From assembly GCF_030272615.1 (NCBI RefSeq), contig NC_081406.1, positions 460,874,072-460,938,071 of the forward strand: a stretch of DNA of 64,000 nucleotides, written 5' to 3'. The notes under the pieces are model-generated. The model saw only the letters and a list, made by a program, of their open reading frames with translations, ran no database searches and was not told where the DNA came from. Source of the stretch: Cryptomeria japonica. Its lineage: Eukaryota > Streptophyta > Pinopsida > Cupressales > Cupressaceae. The position numbers and the translations under genes are program-made. Of this stretch, positions 1 to 11,800 are shown piece by piece (the stretch's first letter is position 1; each line of letters opens with the position of its first letter).

Positions 1-109
1 TCTTTTCGCAATCATAAGCCTTCATAACTCATCCACTTTCTCTACACATCCATTCCCTTTTGGCAATACATCATGTCAATAGACCTTTAATGGAACTTCC
101 TTGAAGAAA

Positions 110-478
110 TTTGTTGTCAGGGATGCCCAAAATTCTTTAGGTGACACACATATGGAATTCTCTCAGTTACTTTATAAAAGAAGATAGTCACTCAAGCTAC
201 ACATCATTCAGTTAAGGAGCAATGCAGTTACAATCATAAGGTAAAGCATCACACATTTGAGGTAGGTGACTTAGTTCTCAAGTAGAATCCAAGAAATGAA
301 CAGGACCAAGAGAAGAAAGGAAAATTTGAACCCAATTGTCTTGGTCATTATGTCATCACAATAGTCTATGGATTAGGTGCATGTCAACTTTTGACCCTAG
401 ATGGACAACCTTTGGAAGATCCGATCAACAACATGAATATTCACAGGTTTTACACATGGCTCTTCAGAGTATCCCAAT
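110..478 (+). pseudogene. Ty3/gypsy integrase C-terminus, decayed (gypsy A family)
   Basis: Broken translation shows the C-terminal part of a Ty3/gypsy integrase: the stretch HTFEVGDLVLK, then a stop, then GKFEPNCLGHYVI and a closing LDGQPLEDPINNMNIHRFYT-type tail. In this family the motif follows the catalytic core and ends Pol. An in-frame stop follows LVLK and upstream frames are shifted. The catalytic core itself lies left of the window. The position just before a spacer with an antisense plant-mobile-domain tail (1021-2640) suggests this is the 3' end of an element related to gypsy A. Family assignment is secure; exact borders are not. Confidence 0.75.
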
Positions 479-843
479 TCAAAGATACAAAAAAAACCAA
501 AAACATCAAAAATACAAAAAACATAAAAAAAATATCAACAATACAAAAAAAAAAAAAAATATCAAAAATTAAAAAAAATTAAAAAATGATCAAAAATACA
601 AAAAAATCATAAAAAATAAAAAATCATTACTTGGTGAAAACCTAGCAAATAGGTGCCTTGTGACACAAAAAAAAATCCAAACAAAATAAAGAAATAAATT
701 CATCCAACGGTGAAAACCACTTTGGTGGTGCCCTAGGCAAGTACCATGGTGAAAACCGGGTTACTGATACCATGTGTAGAGACATTGCTCCTCCCTCCTT
801 TAGGATTGAATCACATCCCTTCACTTTGCATACACTCACAACC
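479..843 (+). other. post-integrase non-coding stretch, A-rich then GGTGAAAACC motifs
   Basis: Positions 485-630 are almost pure A with scattered T and C. From 630 to 765 the ten-base motif GGTGAAAACC (or a one-base variant) occurs three times. No coding signal is visible. By position it is the 3' untranslated spacer of the element whose integrase ends at about 478. Confidence 0.5.
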
Positions 844-1045
844 TATCTATCCATAATAAACTTACACATTCCCATCATGACTTGTTATTGATCTACCTAA
901 GATTGGCTAGCCACTCATAATAATCCATTCTTTTCACGCCTATCCATCCATAATAAAATTACCCATTCCCATCATGGCTTGTTATTGATCTACCTTAGAT
1001 TGGTTAGCCATTCATAATAATAATTCAATTTCACCCCTTTTCATC
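844..1045. repeat. 97-bp tandem repeat, two full units plus a partial third
   Basis: The unit begins TATCYATCCATAATAAA and recurs at 844 and 941 with a spacing of 97 bp; a partial third unit starts near 1034. The units differ by a handful of substitutions. The partial unit overlaps the edge of the spacer block that is repeated, inverted, at 46.8-48.45 kb. Confidence 0.8.
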
Positions 1046-2640
1046 CATAATAAATCAGCTACTATTTGTGGCTAGGGCAAATCCTAAGTCTAGTGGTGGG
1101 TGTGGAACTAAGAGCATCACACATTCCGAGGAGTAGAGTTTCTTCCAGTTTTCTTTAGTCTATCTACACCCAATCCACAATAAATAAACACTTACATCAT
1201 GGATCTGCAATAAAGTTTTGTCTTCTCCATTTTGATTAGTTTCAGATGAGATGTAAATAGCAGCAATGGGCTTCAACAAATCAAATCTTTCAATAGACTC
1301 AAACAACATTATGGTTTAGTACTATCTATCCTTTTTATGAAAGTAAACATTGTGACCAAAATCAAATAGACTTATACAAGTGACAAGAGACACTAAACTT
1401 GAGGACTGCAGTGGATGTTGGTGTCAAGTCTTGGTTTTCTTTTGACTTTATCTTTTGGTCACATGTCTTTTAGCTTTTTTGGGATGTCTCTGACTAGAGG
1501 CTCTATCTCCAGGATGTCTTTGACTAGAAAGGTGGGGATGGGATATGTTCACCTATTGTTTTGTTGTCCGTGGATTGTCTCTTAGTAATGTATGACTTGT
1601 CCAAGGATATGAGGACACTATGAGTCTAGTATGAACTGGGGCATTCCTTGTTTGTGACTATTTGATCTCCATGCAAATGAGTACAATGACTTTCTGGGTC
1701 GAACCTATACCTTGATTGTCATAACCTATTTGCCATAATAAAGATCAATGATGATAAAGCACAAGAATATTTTTCACTTCCATATCTTCTATCTTCCATC
1801 CCCCTTTTGTGATTGACCTCCATCATCCTTCCAGATTTCGTGTAGCCTGTTATCACATGACTGAGTAAAATGACATGCCAAAACTATTTGCATTTCTTAT
1901 AGATTGCACATGCATTACAACATATTAGTGTTTCATACATACATATAGATATCACAATCGCACTGCATTTTGCATATATCATTAGTTAGTATATGCATTC
2001 TCATATAAAACATAAAATGCCAAAATAATAACACAACACATGTTAGCACATTTTATATTCTCATCATGTAAATAATTATCCACATTATCATATTTATCTG
2101 CATTTCATACATTCATATTTGTATAACATATAAAACATAAAAGAAAAAAAAATATTGCATTTCATCATGTATATATATCTGCATTCCTATCATAATTAAA
2201 CATCATAGATACATGTATCTTATACGCATTCATACATCATAGAATCATAAATTTTATTAACACATACAAACATGCATCACATAGAAGCAACATCACATAG
2301 GTACATATGCATATAGCTGTCAAAAGGATGAATCATCTCATATATATATCTAAAAAGTCATAAGTGTCATGATTCAATGATGTCAAAATCATATGGCTAC
2401 AATCACTCTAAGGTATTTACATCATCATACAAAAATGGTACAAAAACTGATACTTAGGGATCCATTTAAGACTATGATAAACTCCCTCCCTTGGAGCCAA
2501 CCGACCTCGACGGAGTCTGAGCCCTGGAAATCACCACCCTAGAATCATCTCTCATGCCCCCTCTATCTGGTGGTGGTGGAGGACCCATGAACCCACCACT
2601 CGATGCCTATCTCCTATCTCTCCCTCCAATGGTCGTGCAA
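1021..2640 (-). repeat. spacer block S, inverted copy of 46800-48450
   Basis: This block reads as the reverse complement of 46800-48450 almost throughout. Anchors include the TAGTGGTGGGTGTGGAACTA segment near 1090, the GACTAGAAAGG segment near 1523, and the proline-rich coding tail near 2480-2640. In the minus direction it begins with the PMD gene tail and continues into its 3' flank. The middle (1900-2450) is AT-rich with many CATA/TATG words and no ORF. In this copy the block lies directly after an integrase end. Confidence 0.85.
2480..2640 (-). pseudogene. tail of a plant-mobile-domain ORF (fragment)
   Basis: On the minus strand this matches the C-terminal coding tail at 46820-46985, including the segment encoding a GPPPP motif and the closing Ser/Gly-rich end. 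Upstream coding sequence is missing: homology stops at about 2640, exactly at the end of LTR L. It is antisense to the integrase fragment at 110-478, the order expected if the PMD ORF lies between integrase and the 3' LTR on the opposite strand. Confidence 0.6.
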
Positions 2641-2642
2641 AA

Positions 2643-3427
2643 TGTGTATCATGAAAAGTGGATAATGGAAACAATAATATTGAAATAATAAATGAATTCA
2701 ACCACAAAACCCTAGCCTAACAACAACAAAGATCCACCATAACATATGAAGATTATCTAAGACAATGCAAACCAACAAAATAAAAAAGATTATACCATCA
2801 CATGTCCACTAGGGTTTGAATCTCCATTCTTCCTATCTCCATTAATCTTGCTTGATATATTTTCTCTTAGATTTATGTGTGCACAAGAGCTCAACAAAGA
2901 ATGGAAATGTGGTTGATAGCTTGATCGCATAAGATTGATCAGAATGCTCCCTAGATGAATATAATGATTAGGGTTGATAATGGAGGGGAGTATCCTCTTA
3001 TATAGATGACACTATAGGAAATGGAGGGATAAGATTAAGAGGTGTAAAGATAAATGGTCGGCTAGGATTAAAGGGCAGGTAGAAGAAATAATTAAATAAT
3101 AAAGGGGGTAGTTAGTGTAGGAATTAAGAGATGAATGCCATGTGTCATGGGTAGAAAAGTCTAATGAATTAATTAAATAAATAAATATTTATTTAATTAA
3201 TAGAGGAAGTGGGATCAATTAAATAAATAAAATATTTATTTAATTTAGGAAAAAGATAATTTAAAAAAATAAAATTATATATTTAAATATGGAAAAAGGC
3301 TTAGAAGAGGATTAATTAATTAATTTATTAAATAAATATTTATTTAATTAATATAAGACTTAGGATAAAATAATTAAATAAATAAAAAAATTTATTTAAT
3401 AAGACATGACAATTTTAGGTGTCTTCA
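2643..3427 (-). mobile_element. LTR 'L' (gypsy A family), inverted copy
   Basis: Read on the minus strand it starts TGAAGACACC at 3427 and ends ATACACA at 2643, matching the + strand copy at 58106-58919 (785 versus 814 bp). A purine tract (AAGAGGGGCAAAA) lies immediately upstream, as for a 3' LTR. It contains a TATA-like site (2996-3004), an AT-rich palindromic region (3165-3400) and a shared terminal region. It is joined at the CA end to the PMD tail rather than to unique DNA, so it is out of place. Confidence 0.8.
2994..3006 (-). promoter_or_regulatory. TATA-like element in LTR L
   Basis: The minus strand reads CTATATAAGAGG at the position matching 58525-58536 in the other copy. It lies between the AT-rich upstream region and the downstream leader, a normal place for an LTR promoter. 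Confidence 0.45.
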
Positions 3428-4320
3428 TTTTGCCCCTCTTTGAGACAATGTATCTTGTCATGTTGGCTAAAAGAAGATATGATAAACTGATACAAAGTTG
3501 CCCCATGACGAGAATGATATGCCACCTTGAGAGATTGGATGAATATGTTTGAAAGGCTAGAAAGGACTGACAAGATAGGATAGAGTGACATAGTCACGAG
3601 ATAAAGAAGACTAATGCAAGAGACTAGGGATAGGGTAGCCTATAAGATAGACTACAAGGGAAAACATCCTCATTGGCATCCACATACCTAAGAGATCAAA
3701 GTGCAGAGAGAGTAAAGAGAAGAGAAGTCAGGAAAGATGACATTGGTGCACAGATTCAACCGTGTTCACCGATATTAGAGGCCAGCAAATGCAGGAGAGC
3801 CAGTGAGTACCCAAAAACCTCCTTGTACTTTGGTGCATTAATTTTTGTCATAAATGCATGTTAGGTAGGGATAGAAAATTTCAAGCAGGGGGAAAAAAAC
3901 TTTAAGGTGCGTATGTTGGTGCCAGGCACATTTGGGAAGGATAGGCACGTCTGTTTCTAGTTTAAACACATCTATGATTTCAAAGATGTTTGTGTCAGAT
4001 TCAAGCGTGTCTATATTGAGAAGGTGTGCTTATGCAGGATAGAGTCACGTCTGTGTGTTTTAGGTGTGTGTATCAAGGGAAGGCACATTTGTGTATGTTT
4101 AAAGCGTGTTTACGTCTTCAAGGTCAAATCAATAGTTCTGTGATAAATATATGATGTTGATTGGATAAGTTGTTGAGAGGATACACTCAAATAGGTCCTC
4201 TAGGGAAGACAAGGATAACAAATAGGGTTGGGATTGACAATTCTGTGATAGGACATACGTTGCCAATCAGGAAACTACTCAAGAAGATACACTCAAGCAG
4301 AGGCCCTAGAATAGGATAGA
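3428..4320 (-). repeat. block U: region upstream of LTR L, inverted copy of 57180-58105
   Basis: The reverse complement matches 57180-58105, including the CACGTCTGTGTG-type GTGT-rich segments (3900-4100) and degenerate subrepeats built on GATTGACAA...GTGATA (4110-4310). The purine tract next to the LTR is at 3428-3441. No coding signal is visible; short ORFs here are frame shadows. In the minus direction it behaves as the 3' untranslated region of a gypsy A-type element. Confidence 0.75.
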
Positions 4321-4525
4321 GATTCTTGTGCTTTATCATCATTGAGATTTATTATGGAAAATAGGTTATGACAAACCAAATATAGGTTTGACGCAGAAAG
4401 TTATTGTACCTGTTTGTATGGAGATCAAATAGTTGCAACCAAGGAATGCCCCAATTCATACTAGACTCACTGTGTCCTCATATCCTTAGATATGTCATAG
4501 AATTACTAAGAGACAATCTACAAAC
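4320..4525 (+). repeat. block T, ~205 bp shared with spacer S and placed just before gag
   Basis: Begins GATTCTTGTGCTTTATCATC and ends AACAATAGGTGAACAT. The same segment lies at 47690-47900 (+) and 1553-1757 (-), and its last ~90 bp recurs at 4974-5062. It is the only part of spacer S found next to gag in direct orientation, so it and 1553-1757 form inverted repeats flanking 1758-4319. Confidence 0.75.
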
Positions 4526-5494
4526 AACAAAACAATAGGTGAACATCAAAAGCACTTGGATACCCAAAGACATGCTCAAAATTTGGACACAAGAAAACCT
4601 CGTTCAAATTTAGGGGCAATACACAGAAGCAAACTTATTATATGCCTATAGAACATGGTATAAACATACATTCCAATCCTTTTTATGGCCCTATATCAAA
4701 AGTTCCCTACACACATCATCATTAGAGACCCCCTCCATATGAACGTTTTTACGCTCAATACCATTCATACATGCATTATCCTCATCCTCCACGCAGTGGC
4801 TTAGGCATGGGATATGGTTCAAGAAGTCAATGTCGACCCAAAAAAAATTTGGAACAACAGATCAAGGACTTACAAAAGAAGATGGAGGACATCAATACAC
4901 CAAAACCAATAGAAGAAGCATACTTGATGAGATTGTTTCCACAAAGCTTAGGTGAACAAACATACTTGCAAACAAGGAATGCTCTAGTTCATACTAGACT
5001 CACGATGTCCTCATATCCTTGGACAGGTCATAGCATTACTAAGAGACAAACCACAGACAACAAAACAATAGGTGAACATGAAAAGCACTTGGATACCCAG
5101 AGGCATGCTCAAAATTTGGACACAAGAAAACCCCGTGTCAAATTTGGGGGCAATACACAAAAGCAAACTCATGATATGCCTATAGAACATGGTATAAACA
5201 GACATTCCAATCCTCATTATGGCCCTATATCAGAAGGTCCCTACACACATCATCATTATAGACCCCCTCCATATGAGCATGTTTACGATCAATACGATTC
5301 ATACATGCAATATTCTCATCCTCCATGTGGTGGCTCAAGCATGGGATATGGTCCAAGAAGTCAATATCAACCCAAAAACAATTTGGAACAATAGATAAAG
5401 GACTTACAAAAGAATATGGAGGACATTAATACACCAAAACCAGTAGAAGAAACATACTTGATGAGATTGTTTCCACAAAGCTTAGGTGAACAAG
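4436..5494 (+). repeat. 534-bp tandem duplication in gypsy A gag
   Basis: Two adjacent copies, about 4436-4968 and 4969-5494. Matching anchors are AAGGAATGCC at 4441 against AAGGAATGCT at 4974, and GGCCCTATATCA at 4687 against 5221. The copies carry many point differences and some stops. Sequence diverges again right after AGGTGAACAA of the second copy, where the gag core continues. Confidence 0.85.
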
Positions 5495-5821
5495 CTATGG
5501 AATCGTTCTACCAACTTCCACTTGGAATTAAGTCATGGGGTGACTTAGCAGAGGCATTTATCCAACATTTATCATATACCATAGAGACAAATATATCAGT
5601 TTCCACTTTGTGCAATACCAAACATAAAGATGGGGAGTCATTTTCATCATTCTTTCAAAGATAGAGGAATTTAGCCAGCAGATGCTCTTGCAAAAGTCCA
5701 CAAAAACAAGTGGTAGAGATGTTTACACATAATGTCAACAGATAAATTGGTTATGACTTGAGGAAATCTTGTTTTTCCACTTTTAAGGAATTCATTGAGA
5801 GAGGCTTAGCAGAAAAGAACA
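4560..5821 (+). pseudogene. gypsy A Gag, N-terminal and core part
   Basis: A Ty3/gypsy Gag. The His/Pro/Tyr-rich N-terminal segment is duplicated (4560-4860 and 5090-5390). It is followed by the capsid-like core: LMRLFPQSLGEQAMESFYQLP at 5458-5520, then SWGDLAEAFIQHL, a 'DGESFSSFFQR' segment and a downstream 'IGYDLRKS' segment. This is the usual retrotransposon gag pattern of a W-x-x-L-x-x-x-F motif and a following arginine-rich helix. Stops interrupt it near 5392 and 5662. The frame is cut at 5833 by the LINE and resumes after 44748. No intact start codon can be assigned because of the duplication. Confidence 0.8.
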
Positions 5822-5833
5822 TCTTAATTTGAG
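5822..5833. repeat. target-site duplication of the LINE, left copy
   Basis: TCTTAATTTGAG here matches TCTTAATTGAG at 44737-44747 with one T indel. Joining the two gypsy A flanks through one copy gives a continuous Gag region. A duplication of this length is typical of target-primed LINE insertion. Confidence 0.8.
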
Positions 5834-7009
5834 TGGGAGTTCTGGATCAGCGTCAGGACAACATGAGGCAGATGACTCAGAGATTCCTGCAGATGGAGGG
5901 GGTTTAGATACTAAGGATCCCAATGATCCCTTGGATTTGGGGGACCCAGGGGAAGGACCAACACCACGTGAAGAGAGGCTAGCAGATGAGAGCGGGAAAG
6001 GGTAGGTTCAAACTTCAAAAATAGAAGATGACAACTCAGAAGGAGCCTAAGGATAGCAAGCAACTAGGGGTTCGAAGAACACGGTGGAGGGCAAAGATCA
6101 TCTAGAAAAGGATCTTTCGTCAACGTATGTTAAGGGGGGACCCAATTTGAATGGACAGACACGTAAGTGGACCTCTATGTTTGGGGTTATACCTAAAGGT
6201 AAGTCCTCATCACCTCCTGTTAAAAACACCTCGAATGTGTCTAAGAGAAAGTTTGCTATCATTGTTCCAGATCAAATCATAGACCAAAACATTGCTAGAA
6301 TGGAAAATACATTGATCGGTAATTTTTTTGGGTCTAGACCTAATATAGAAATAGTTTGTGGATTTGTCAAAAGAAAGTGGCTCTTGAAAGGTTAGGTTGA
6401 GGTGGTAGCAATGAACAAAGGCTATCTATCCTTTTCTTTTTCTTGCGATGAGGATAGAGGAAACATTCTCTTTAGTGGGTCTTGGGCAATATGCAAATAC
6501 ATCATGTACATCCACAAGTGGCACCCTAATGTGGCAAAAGGGAAGAATTTATTGATCTAAGTCCCGATGTGGGTCATGCTCCTTGGGCTTCCAATGGAAT
6601 TCTAGGAGGAAGATGTTTTTGCAGGAATAGCCAATACCTTTGGGGAGCTTATCGCTATTGACCAGATCATGACATCAAGAAGAAGGCTGATTTATGCTAG
6701 GATTTGTGTTGGAGTTGGACCTGACACGAATATGCCAGAAGAAATAGAGATATAATCTAAACTGGGCAAGTGGAAGCAGAATATTGTTTTTGAAACTATC
6801 CCTTTTGCTTTTTTTCATTGTAAAAAAGTTGGACATTGGGTTAAAAAATGTCCAAGTATCAAGGGTAAACCCTACCTCCAAAGTAAGGTTTGGAAAAAAG
6901 TGGATAAGCCTCTAAAAGCCTTTGAGTCCAATGACCCGGATCAGGAGAAATAGTCTCAGATTGGATGGGTGGAGGAAGAAATCACCAGTGAAGTGGGGAA
7001 TGAACTAAA
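5834..7009 (+). pseudogene. LINE ORF1, 5' part (DUF4283-like and zinc knuckle)
   Basis: Nucleic-acid-binding ORF1 protein of a plant L1-type LINE. From about 6330 the translation shows the DUF4283 pattern: FGSRPNIEIV, FVKRKWLLKG, GYLSFSFSCDEDR, then 'GSWAIC' and 'IHKWHPN'. A zinc knuckle follows at about 6810-6855 (FFHCKKVGHWVKKCP), in which the first cysteine is replaced by Phe. In-frame stops occur at about 6393, 6557, 6601, 6753 and 6951. The 250 bp before 6084 form the leader and N-terminus, with a Gly/Asp-rich segment and no sure start. The frame ends inside a codon at 7009 and continues at 14624. Confidence 0.8.
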
Positions 7010-8479
7010 TGATAGTTTTGATACTTAATATTAAGTACAAAGGCCAAGATAATAAGATGAGAGCGGGGGGTGAATCATACAAACTTAATCTTCCATAAAA
7101 ACAATAGATTCAACCTCGGTAACATATACTTTAGTAATATAACCAAAACAGCTAAACATACAAACTCAAAAGCATATAAACATCATAAAACTCTTAACAC
7201 CAGATTTAATGTGGAAACCCAAATAGGGAAAAACCACTGTGGGATTTCGGACCCACAAGAAATATACTCTTCTAGAGTATACTCAGTTAAAAGGAAATCG
7301 TGTTAAAGATTACAAACACATTGCTAGATGTGACCCGGTTAAGGGATTTCTCTAAGATCTGTTAGGATCTTCACCTTGTTAGAAGTGACCTTGTTAAAGG
7401 ATTTCAAACACTCAATCAGAATGTCACCTTGTTAGAGGGTTTTACAAATAAGACTGTTAAGTCCACTTGGTTAAGAGATTCTCTGTAACTTTACAAAATA
7501 ACAGTAATAAAAATCTATCTGCAACTTCACATCTAAAATGCTAAAGCAGATTCTTATTTGCTCAATACAATAGGACTTATCTTGTCCATCTGCTAGGCTC
7601 TATACTCTGTTATTCAAAATAGGTCTTCAAGCTTCTGTGCTTGGTAATCACTATGTAGCATCCCTGTGCATACACTTGCCCGCATACATTGTTTATCAAT
7701 AGTTCATTATTTATAAGCAATTTTCCAACTGCTTAATCTCCTTGATCACATTTCCCATGATCAATCATAGCCATCTGAAAATGTTTTACCCCACCTTGGA
7801 ACTTGCATACATTTCTTGAAACTTGTGCTAGGGTATTGCAGTTCAATCTGAGCTGTAGATCTTCCTGCGAATTTTCCTTTGCCATATATTCTTTAACAAA
7901 CTTCATTCACAACATACCAATCATTTAATCATAACCATCTCATCAGCTTCCTTTATTAAATAATGCTTTTATTCATTCAATGCATTCTATTATTACTCGG
8001 TTGCAACTCAGTAAATACTAAACTTCACTTGGTAGACATTCTGCCTTCATTAACCGATAGCAATAACCTTAGGGTTTACTGACTAGATTCCTTAGGGTTT
8101 ACCGACTAGGTTCTTTAGGGTTTACTGACTAGGTTCTTTGCTCAGTAACATAGTATAGTATCAACCTTACAATCAACAACATATGTAGGATATCAAAACA
8201 ATCAAAACATCATGATCTCATCATTGTCTAACTCAGTAATAGTTTCCCATTGAATAACTTATTCCTCCCCTTATTCATCACATTCTTTCTGTGTCTTTTA
8301 CTGACATCTTTATACTCATCAAATCATACTTCTTAAGATATGGCAACATCATACTGAATTAGAAAATCAATTTCTTGACATCAATGAAAAAATAATAATA
8401 TTAAGACAGTAAACATCCTTAATCAGTTATATCCATAATCATCAACAACCTTCTCAATATCCTTATTGAAATGCCAACA
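7010..8479 (-). repeat. Copia-1 3' LTR
   Basis: On the minus strand it starts TGTTGGCATTTC at 8479 and ends AACTATCA at 7010. The purine tract AAAGGGGGATAT lies directly upstream at about 8480-8492. Compared with the 5' LTR it lacks a ~30 bp extension at the start. Shared LTR landmarks include the repeated TTAGGGTTTACYGACTAGG words at about 8070-8130. Confidence 0.88.
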
Positions 8480-8841
8480 ATATCCCCCTTTGGCATTGAT
8501 GGAAAAACCAATTGATTTGACCTAATTGATTCGGCTTGCTATTCTGAAATGCTGAAATGCTCTCCCCCTGTCATTAGTCTTCTCCCCCATACATTAGTCT
8601 TCTCCCCCTTTGACAACAATGCCAAAAAGTAAAGAACTAAAACATATTTTCTTCCTGTATGAAGTGATTTCTTTCTATTGTGTGTCAACTTAGTCTCGGT
8701 TAGAGTATTTTGTCTTCAATTCCTGTTCCCTATTATTGTTTCCTACACACATTTAGAAAACATCCTAAAGTGTGTAAATTAGCATCAACTCCTATAAGAT
8801 ATTCTATAGAGTCGTCGAATTGATGCTTTCACCGAACTTGG
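8480..8841 (-). other. Copia-1 3' untranslated region with several purine-tract motifs
   Basis: The minus strand carries three AAAGGGGGAGAAG or GGGGGAGAAG-like words and ends in the purine tract next to the 3' LTR. No ORF is present. The matching region of Copia-2 is split by the 4.5 kb insertion. Confidence 0.65.
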
Positions 8842-11800
8842 TCAGTGAATGGAAGATAGGGGTAGGACCCCTAACTTACTTTTGAGATACTGAAAAGTGT
8901 CCCTTGGCAGTGGCTCAGTAGAGATATCTGCTATTTGTTCCTTTGTGCTAACATACTCCAACACCACTTTCTTCTCTTGAGCTTCTTCTCTAAGATAATG
9001 ATATTTGATAGAGATGTGGTTTGTCTTAGAGTGCACAACAGGATTCTTTGAAATGTTAATGGCACTAGTATTATCATAGAATATAGTTACTGGCTCGGTA
9101 ACTTGCTCATTTACACCTTTCAATAGTTGTTTGATCCATGTTATATTGGTACAATTCAATGCTGCAACAATGTATTCAGCTTCTGTTGTTGACTGTGAAA
9201 CACATCCTTGTTTCTTGCTAAGCCAACTCACTAGTCTTTCTCCTAAAAAGAAAGCTCCTCCACTTGTGCTTTTCTTGTCATCAATGTTGCTTGCCCAATC
9301 AGCATCAGTATAAACTTTTAAATCAAAAACATTTCCTTTCTGATATGCTAAGCCATAATCTTCAGTGCCTTTCAAGTATATGAAAATTCTCTTGATTGTT
9401 GCCATATGTGTTTCCTTGGGATCTGCAAAGAATCTTGCAACTATACCTACTGCATGTGCTATATCTGGCCTACTGTGAACAACATATTGTAGCTTTCCAA
9501 TCAGGGATCGGTAAAGTGTCTCATCAACAGATGCAGATTCATCATTCTTTGATAATTTACAGTTGGTAGTCATAGTAGTTACTGGTTTTGAATCCTCCAT
9601 TCCAAATTTCTTCAAGATTTCCTTTATGTATTTGGACTGAGTAATGAAAATCTCATTTTTCATTTTTAGTATCTGTAAACCTATAAAATAGTTTATCTCA
9701 CCAATTAATGACATCTCAAATTCTTTGCTCATTTCATTTCCAAATTTCTTGCATAGAGAGTCATTTCCACAAAAGATAATATCATCAACAAATATGGCTG
9801 AAATCAGTATTCTGTTTTCATCATTCTTGATGTACATATTGATGTTTTCACTTGTCATTATAAAGCCAATCTTGATTAAATAAGAGTGCAATCTTTCATA
9901 CCATGCTCTAGGTGCTTGTTTAAAACCATATAAAGCTTTGTTCAATTTACATACCTGATCATTATTCATCTTCAACAAATCCTTCAGGTTGTTCAATAAA
10001 AACTTCTTCCTCTAATATACCATTCAAAAATGCAGATTTGACATCCATTTGATATACCTTGAAATTCTTGTAAGTAGCATATACCAATAATGTTCTTACT
10101 CCTTCAAGTCTTGCCATAGGTGCAAAAGTCTCACCATAAGCAATTCCTTCTTTTTGGGCATAACCTTTGCAAACTAGTCTTGCTTTATTTTGAATGACCT
10201 CACCTTTTTCATTCAGCTTGTTTCTAAAAATCCACTTTGTATCGATTACATTTTTCTCCTTCGATCTTGGGACCAATTTCCATGTGTCATTCTTCTTGAT
10301 CTGATCAATCTCTTCTGTCATAGCATTTATCCAATCTTCACTGTTAAATGCCTCTTTCACTATCCTCGGTTGAAATTCAGATATCAGACATGTGTTCTGT
10401 CTCATTTTGTTCCTTGTCATCACTGGATCATTCTTATCTCCTATAATCTGACTTGATGTATGATGTCTTCTAACATACTTGGCTAATATAGGCTCGGTAG
10501 GCTCTGTATAATATTCTTCATCACTCGGTAACTGAATATTCTCTTCATTTCCTTCAACAGTTTTCTCGATAAGACTTGTCGGTTGAACATAGAAAAATTC
10601 ATCATAATCTTCTGGTTCCTTGGAATTTACTTCATCATTTCTTTCTGCAAATTCATCAATTTTCACATTTACACTTTCTACTATTTTGTTAGATGATTTG
10701 ATCAGACATTTAAATGCTTTTCTTCTAGAAGAATAACCTAGAAACGTTCCTTCTTCACTTTTCTGATCAAACTTTCCATTTCTATCATCTTTGTGAACAT
10801 AGCATCTACTTCCAAAGATTTTAAAATAACTTACATTAGGTTTCTTGTCATACCAAATTTCATATGGTGTCTTCAAAGATCCTTTCTTCAATTGTACTCG
10901 GTTCAGGGTGTAAACTGTTGTGCTTATTGCTTCTCTCCAAAATGTTTGTGACACTTTCTTTTCAATCATCAGGCTTCTCACACAATCTACAATATATCTA
11001 TTTCTTCTCTCAGCAATTCCATTTTGTTGTGGAGTTCTCGGTGCAGAGACTTGTCTTTTTATACCATGATCATTGCAGAATAAGTTGAACACATCAGATG
11101 TGAACTATCCTCCTCTGTCTGGTCTAAGACATTTCAGTTGCCTTCCTATTTCATTTTCAACTCTTGCCTTGTACGATTTAAACATTTGAAAAGCTTCTAA
11201 TTTTTCTTTTAAAAACATAACTGACATCATCCTTGAGTAATCATCCACAAATAATATGAAATATTTATCACCATAGTAACTTTGAAATTTCAGAGGACCA
11301 CAAAGATTAGTGTGCACAAGATCTAAAATTCCCTTAGAAGTGTAGGACTTACTTGTAAAGCTTGATCTTGTCATTTTACCCATCTAGCATCCTTGACACA
11401 TAGCATTCTCAGGTTTTTCCAAACTCAATAGACCTCTTACTCGGTGCTTCTTACTTATTTTGATCATATTATCAAAATTTACATGACAAAACCTTTTATG
11501 CCATAACCAGGTATCATCTATCTTTGCATACAAACACTTGTTCCGAGTTGAGTCAAGGTGAAATGTGTTACTTTTTGTTTGTGTCCCGGTAGCAGCTAAC
11601 TTTCCATGCTTGTCATGAACTTTGACAATTCCTTTCTAAAATTCTATTCGGTAACTTGTATTGTTTAGTTGTGCTACACTCAACAAATTGTATTTCAAAA
11701 CTTCAACCCAATAAACATCATTGCATTTTGCATTGTCAAGAAGTGTTATAGATCCTTTACCTTTTATCGGACATGGTGCATCATTAACAAATCTTACATA

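Noticed and set aside
844-1045. 97-bp tandem units as a CRISPR-like or satellite array
   Set aside because: Only two full units and no spacer pattern; a short local duplication in a retroelement spacer.
7070-7306. 78-codon ORF at 7070 and its twin at 13147
   Set aside because: Both lie inside the Copia-1 LTRs at matching positions and on the strand opposite to the element; they reflect LTR sequence, not a gene.
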